Shown one piece after another: positions 60,254 to 64,000 of a stretch of 64,000 bases of DNA. The notes under the pieces are model-generated. The model was not told the DNA's origin. It did not search any database and saw nothing but the letters and a program-made list of their open reading frames with translations. Within the stretch, counting starts at the first letter, position 1; each line of letters begins with the position of its first letter. Position numbers and translations under genes: made by a program. The stretch covers positions 2,232,001 to 2,296,000 of the forward strand of contig NZ_CP036403.1 of NCBI RefSeq assembly GCF_004322775.1. The letters run 5' to 3'. This DNA comes from Ornithinimicrobium sufpigmenti (GTDB lineage Bacteria; Actinomycetota; Actinomycetes; Actinomycetales; Dermatophilaceae).

Positions 60254-61213
60254 GTGGCGGCGTCCGCCACCCCGACCGGGGAGGAGGTCCAGACCCCGGC
60301 GGCGTACGAGGGCACCACGTCGCGGCGCCCGACCACCCACGGGCGCCTCACGCCCTGGCTGTTCCTCGCCCCCTACCTGACGCTCTTCACCGTCTTCGTC
60401 ATCGCGCCGATCGTGTATGGGGCATGGATCAGCCTGCACCGGTACGACTACACGCTGCCGGGGAAGCCGTTCGTCGGTCTGGACAACTACCTGACCCTGC
60501 TCCGGCCGGGCTCCATCACCTTCGACATCTTCTGGGACTCGATGCAGGCGACGGTGATCTTCACCGTCACGAGCGTCCCGCTGCTGCTGGTGATCCCGTT
60601 GCTCGTCGCGTTGGTGATGAACAGGTCCTTCCCGGGACGCAACGTCTTCCGGGCCGTGTTCTTTGCCCCGTACGTGCTCGGCGTGGCGGTGGTGGCCGTG
60701 CTGTGGCGCTACCTGCTCGACCGCAACATCGGGCTGGTCAACTACTACCTCGACGCCATCGGCCTCCCCGGGGACATCGCCTGGACCACCTCGGTCCCAG
60801 CCGCCTGGGTGGCCCTGGTGGGCGTGACCGTGTGGTGGACGCTCGGCTTCAACGCGGTGATCTACCTCGCCGGGCTGCAGGACATCCCCCGGGAGCTCTA
60901 CGAGTCGGCCCGCGTGGACGGTGCCAACGGCTGGCAGCAGTTCCGGCACGTGACGCTGCCCGGCCTGCGCCCCGTCCTCTCCTTCGTGACGATGGTCACG
61001 ATCATCGCGTCGGTCAACATGTTCGGCCAGTCCTACCTGATGACCGAGGGCGGTCCGGGACGGGCCACCCGCACCGCCATCTACCAGATCGCCGAGACCG
61101 GGCTGCGCAACTACCAGATGGGCAGCGCCTCCGCCATGAGCTACGTCCTGACCGTCTTCCTCATGCTGCTGAGCCTGGGCGTCTTCTGGCTGTTCCGTGA
61201 GAGGAAGGGCTGA
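60254..61213 (+). CDS. ABC sugar transporter permease (MalF type)
   Basis: A 319-residue inner-membrane permease with six helices and the EAA-loop for ATPase contact, ELYESARVDGANGWQQFRHVTLPGL. The N-terminal 35 residues are polar. GTG at 60254 lies 1 base after the binding-protein stop, so translation is coupled. No ATPase gene is in the cluster; carbohydrate importers of this type commonly share an MsmK/MsiK ATPase encoded elsewhere. Confidence 0.94.
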   Translation: MAASATPTGEEVQTPAAYEGTTSRRPTTHGRLTPWLFLAPYLTLFTVFVIAPIVYGAWISLHRYDYTLPGKPFVGLDNYLTLLRPGSITFDIFWDSMQATVIFTVTSVPLLLVIPLLVALVMNRSFPGRNVFRAVFFAPYVLGVAVVAVLWRYLLDRNIGLVNYYLDAIGLPGDIAWTTSVPAAWVALVGVTVWWTLGFNAVIYLAGLQDIPRELYESARVDGANGWQQFRHVTLPGLRPVLSFVTMVTIIASVNMFGQSYLMTEGGPGRATRTAIYQIAETGLRNYQMGSASAMSYVLTVFLMLLSLGVFWLFRERKG

Positions 61214-61214
61214 G

Positions 61215-62138
61215 ATGAGCCTGGAGACCGACCCAGACCGGCTGGAGGCGGGCCAGATACGCGGGACGACCGACGCACCGCCACCGGCCGAGGACCGCTC
61301 GGCCGGCCAGGGCCGAGGTGCGGGCCGCAAGGTGCTGACCTACGCCGTGCTCATCGTGCTGGCGCTGATCTTCATCAGCCCCCTGATCTTCATGGTGGTC
61401 ACCTCGTTCAAGACCCGCGCCGAAGCCGGGGCCATCCCGCCCTCGTGGATCCCCAACCCCTTCACCACCCAGGCCTACGAGACCATCCTGAACGCCTCGG
61501 GAACCCCCGTCCTCCGCTGGTTCGGCAACAGCATGCTCGCCGCGCTGGCCAACGCCGCCATCGTCGTGACGACGTCCGCCCTGGCCGCCTACGCGCTGGC
61601 GCGGATGCGCTTCGCCGGCCAACGGATCGTCTTCGGCCTCATCATCGCCACCCTCTTCGTTCCGCCGGTCATCCTCATCATCCCCAACTACCTGATCGTC
61701 GGAGAGCTCGGCTGGCTGAACACGCTGCTCGCCGTCATCGTGCCGACGGCGGCCTCGGCCTTCGGCGTGTTCTTCATGCGCCAGTTCTTCCTGGGGATCC
61801 CCGTTGAGCTCGAGGAGGCCGCCCGGCTGGACGGGGCCAACCAGTGGCAGACCTTCTGGCGGGTCGTGCTGCCGCTGTCCAGGCCGGCGCTGGCCACGCT
61901 CGCGCTGCTGTCCTTCCTGACGAACTGGAACGACTTCCTGTGGCCGATCTACGTGCTGTTCAGTCCGGAGATCCAGACGCTGCCGGCCGGCCTGTCGACG
62001 CTGCAGTCGGCCAACGCGGTCCGCTACGACCTGCTCATGGCCGGAGCGGTGGTGGCCAGCGTCCCGGTCCTGGTCCTGTTCGTCTTCCTCCAGCGCTACC
62101 TCATCGAGGGCGTGGCCCGCTCCGGACTGAAGGGCTGA
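61215..62138 (+). CDS. ABC sugar transporter permease (MalG type)
   Basis: A 307-residue permease with six helices, EAA-loop ELEEAARLDGANQWQTFWRVVLPLS, and the MalG-like C-terminus YLIEGVARSGLKG. ATG 61215 follows GAGAGGAAGG at a normal distance and one base after the MalF stop. Together with the upstream permease it forms the heterodimeric channel. Confidence 0.94.
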   Translation: MSLETDPDRLEAGQIRGTTDAPPPAEDRSAGQGRGAGRKVLTYAVLIVLALIFISPLIFMVVTSFKTRAEAGAIPPSWIPNPFTTQAYETILNASGTPVLRWFGNSMLAALANAAIVVTTSALAAYALARMRFAGQRIVFGLIIATLFVPPVILIIPNYLIVGELGWLNTLLAVIVPTAASAFGVFFMRQFFLGIPVELEEAARLDGANQWQTFWRVVLPLSRPALATLALLSFLTNWNDFLWPIYVLFSPEIQTLPAGLSTLQSANAVRYDLLMAGAVVASVPVLVLFVFLQRYLIEGVARSGLKG

Positions 62139-62139
62139 G

Positions 62140-63186
62140 GTGCACAGGCTGAGGCGGGCCTGCGCACTGCTCGCGCTCGGGACGCTCGCGGTGCTCACGG
62201 CCTGCTCCGCGTCCTCGACACCCGAAGACTCCCCCGCCGGCACCGCCCAGGACGAGTCCGCAGCCACCACGGGCACGGGCACGCCGGCGGACCAGAACCC
62301 GGTCATCAACGACGACTTCCCCGACCCCGACGTGCTCGAGGTGGACGGCGTCTACTACGCGTACGCGACGAACGGCAACAACCAGAACGTCCGGGTGGCC
62401 AGGTCGACGGACCTGGTGACGTGGGAGCAGCTCGGGGACGCCTTGCCCGAGCTGCCGTCCTGGGTCATCCCGGGCAAGACCTGGGCGCCCGAGGTGAGCG
62501 CGGTCGGGGACGGCTACGTCCTGTACTTCACCGCGACCAACTACCAGCCGACCCTGCAGTGCATCGGCACGGCGGTGTCCACGAGCCCGGAGGGGCCGTT
62601 CGAGGTGGTGGGTGAGGGGATGCTGGTCTGCCCCGAGGACGAGGGTGGTGCCATCGACGCGGCGACCTTCCTCGACGAGGACGGCACCCACTACCTGCTC
62701 TGGAAGAACGACGGCAACTGCTGCGGCCTGGACACCTGGCTCCACCTGGCCCCGCTCGCGACCGACGGGCTCTCGCTGGACGGGCCCGCGACCCGGCTGG
62801 TGAAGCAGGACCAGGAGTGGGAGGGCAACCTGGTCGAGGCGCCGACGCTGGTGGAGCGCGACGGCACCTACGTGCTCCTCTACTCCGCCAACGACTACGG
62901 GGGCGCGGGGTATGCCGTGGGGTACGCGACCGCCGACGCGGTCACCGGGCCCTACACCAAGGACCCTGAGCCGCTCCTGGCCAGCATCGGGCCCTCGGCG
63001 GAGTATGTCGGGCCGGGCGGCCAGGACATCGTCACCGGGCCGGACGGGCAGGACTACGTCGTCTTCCACTCCTGGCAGGGCGGGACCAGCTACCGCGGCC
63101 TGAACGTGCTGCCTCTGTCGTGGGAGGAAGGCTCGGCAGGAGGAGATGACCCAGGGGTCACCCCGGAGGTGGAAGGTTTCGACTGA
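62140..63186 (+). CDS. Secreted GH43 family lipoprotein
   Basis: A 348-residue predicted lipoprotein glycosidase. Signal peptide with lipobox LTAC (CSASSTPE follows), Thr/Gly linker, then the GH43 propeller: base Asp in NDDFPDPDVLEVDGVYY, second Asp in GGAIDAATFLDEDGTHYLLW, acid Glu in NLVEAPTLVERDG. It is presumed to trim arabino- or xylo-oligosaccharides at the cell surface before import. GTG at 62140 begins 1 base after the permease stop. G-Y-A-V-G at 257 uses TAT within the dispersed oligomer. Confidence 0.92.
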   Translation: MHRLRRACALLALGTLAVLTACSASSTPEDSPAGTAQDESAATTGTGTPADQNPVINDDFPDPDVLEVDGVYYAYATNGNNQNVRVARSTDLVTWEQLGDALPELPSWVIPGKTWAPEVSAVGDGYVLYFTATNYQPTLQCIGTAVSTSPEGPFEVVGEGMLVCPEDEGGAIDAATFLDEDGTHYLLWKNDGNCCGLDTWLHLAPLATDGLSLDGPATRLVKQDQEWEGNLVEAPTLVERDGTYVLLYSANDYGGAGYAVGYATADAVTGPYTKDPEPLLASIGPSAEYVGPGGQDIVTGPDGQDYVVFHSWQGGTSYRGLNVLPLSWEEGSAGGDDPGVTPEVEGFD

Positions 63187-63198
63187 GGGACGACCGGG

Positions 63199-64000
63199 TC
63201 AGCCGACGCGGCCGCGCGGTGAGCCCGAGCGGGGCAGGGTCGTGCCGGCGGGGTACCCCTCCAGGGGCACTGCGCCGTTGCGCCAGGCCTCCAGCACCGG
63301 CTCCACGATCCGCCAGGTCTCGACAGCGTGGTCGCCGCGGACCGACAGCGTGGGGTCGCCGTCGAGCACGCCCGCGAGGACCTGGCCGTAAGGCGGCAGG
63401 TGGCTGGTCCCGAAGCTGGCGTTCATCGCCACCCGGTCCACGCCACGGGGGTCTCCGGGGCCGGTCACGTTGAAGTCGATCTGCAGCACCTCCGGGTCAA
63501 GCCCGATGTGCACCCGGTCGGGCGACTCGTGGCCGTACAGGCCCCGCGGCACCCAGGCCGGCTGCTTGAAGGTGATGGTGGCTCTCTTGTTGAGCGCGCT
63601 GAGAGCCTTACCCGCACGGAGCCGGAACGGCACCCCCGCCCAGCGCCAGTTGTTCACCTCGACCGTGACCTCGGCATACGTCTCGGTCTCCAGCGCCGGG
63701 TCGACCCCTGGCTCGTCGACGTAGGAGGGGACCGACCGGCCCTCGACATCACCCGCGGTGTACCTGCCTCGCCGGCTGCTCGCGACCGGATCTCCGTCCC
63801 ACACGCGGGTGGCCCGGAGCACCGCCGCGGTGCCGTCGCGGATGTCGCGTGCCTCGATGCTGCTGGGTGGCTCCATCGCCAGGAACGAGAGGACGTGCAG
63901 GGCGTGGCTCTGGATCATGTCGACCAGGGCCCCGGTGCCGTCGTAGTAGCCGGCCCTGCCCTCCAGGGCGAGGCTCTCCTCGAAGGTGATGTCGACACTC
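63199..64000 (-). CDS. zwf: Glucose-6-phosphate dehydrogenase, C-terminal part (5' end cut by window edge)
   Basis: Oxidises glucose-6-phosphate to 6-phosphogluconolactone, the entry to the pentose phosphate pathway. Only the C-terminal 266 codons are in view. They contain RAGYYDGTGALVDMIQSHALH, FRLRAGKAL and VEPVLEAWRNG, typical of the C-terminal beta domain, including the substrate and NADP structural sites. The gene ends 12 bases from the convergent GH43 gene, and no hairpin is visible between. Confidence 0.95.
   Translation of the reverse strand, partial: SVDITFEESLALEGRAGYYDGTGALVDMIQSHALHVLSFLAMEPPSSIEARDIRDGTAAVLRATRVWDGDPVASSRRGRYTAGDVEGRSVPSYVDEPGVDPALETETYAEVTVEVNNWRWAGVPFRLRAGKALSALNKRATITFKQPAWVPRGLYGHESPDRVHIGLDPEVLQIDFNVTGPGDPRGVDRVAMNASFGTSHLPPYGQVLAGVLDGDPTLSVRGDHAVETWRIVEPVLEAWRNGAVPLEGYPAGTTLPRSGSPRGRVG

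Larger units (their letters stand above)
747..62917. repeat. Dispersed 9-mer GGTATGCCG / CGGCATACC, at least 22 copies
   Basis: Read by eye. Plus-strand GGTATGCCG begins at 7102, 12603, 23084, 29142, 33981, 34640, 37492, 40583, 49573, 51988, 52901, 58475 and 62909. The reverse complement begins at 747, 1239, 3441, 14656, 19170, 34423, 35787, 52442 and 59409. Most continue as GTG or GTC and are preceded by G. Twenty are within genes, in three reading frames. In frame they use TAT, CAT, ATA or GTA codons, mostly uncommon here. Confidence 0.85.

Noticed and set aside
1..64000. tRNA, rRNA, riboswitch or other structured RNA genes
   Set aside because: No cloverleaf, conserved rRNA block or known riboswitch core was recognised on either strand; a covariance-model search would be needed to exclude small ncRNAs.

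Overview
The window is very GC-rich, densely packed actinobacterial chromosome. It encodes Pup ligase, Pup and Dop, the mycothiol enzyme MshC, an F420-type luciferase-like oxidoreductase, PafB/PafC, Mpa/ARC and a DUF222-HNH protein. The gene order resembles the Mycobacterium tuberculosis helY-tatC-tatA-pafC-pafB-pafA / mpa-trmI-recB-PAC2-mshC neighbourhood. Base composition and gene content suggest a member of the Micrococcales, perhaps Intrasporangiaceae/Ornithinimicrobiaceae; this is an inference. No rRNA, tRNA, CRISPR array, insertion sequence or prophage was recognised, and no stretch over 300 bases lacks a gene.

Region 1 (1-20 kb) is the pupylation locus. On the minus strand run an MFS exporter, a TetR regulator, dop, pup and pafA in tight coupling, then two FKBP isomerases, pafB, pafC, tatA, tatC, a lipid kinase and helY (cut by the left edge). 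A DUF3866 gene and glsA sit on the opposite strand between the FKBP genes and pafB. prcB/prcA are missing from their usual place between pup and pafA. Mpa/ARC lies further on at 18-19.6 kb and keeps a C-terminal Tyr-Leu.

Region 2 (20-37.5 kb) is mostly conserved core: a secreted M36 protease preceded by an 11-bp-period repeat array, trmI, an M50 protease, a RecB-like nuclease, a PAC2 protein, a HAD hydrolase, mshC, a DUF222-HNH gene that looks inserted, a SCO1664-family protein, DUF3090, a histidine phosphatase, an LLM oxidoreductase, a very acidic protein, DUF5703 and an M20 peptidase.

Region 3 (37.5-52.5 kb) is a carbon monoxide dehydrogenase-like locus split in two. The structural genes coxS-coxL-coxM-coxG carry a form II (AYRGAGR) active-site loop. 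The accessory genes (MoxR ATPase, VWA protein, XdhC/CoxI, MobA-like transferase) lie 6 kb away. Between them is a six-gene overlapping operon: a quinol-type nitric oxide reductase, a membrane protein with a transposase-like zinc ribbon, a stomatin/slipin and three small membrane proteins.

Region 4 (52.5-64 kb) holds a PPOX-like protein, a pentapeptide protein, a secreted SGNH hydrolase, a lactonase-type propeller, an aromatic acid exporter, a hemerythrin-domain protein, a GH43/ABC-transporter/GH43 pentose-oligosaccharide locus whose binding protein has a one-base frameshift, and the C-terminal part of zwf.

Two features run through the whole window. The 9-mer GGTATGCCG recurs at least 22 times and carries A/T-ending codons that are otherwise little used. 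Many genes have a TANNNT box 6-8 bases before the start codon, the signature of leaderless transcription.
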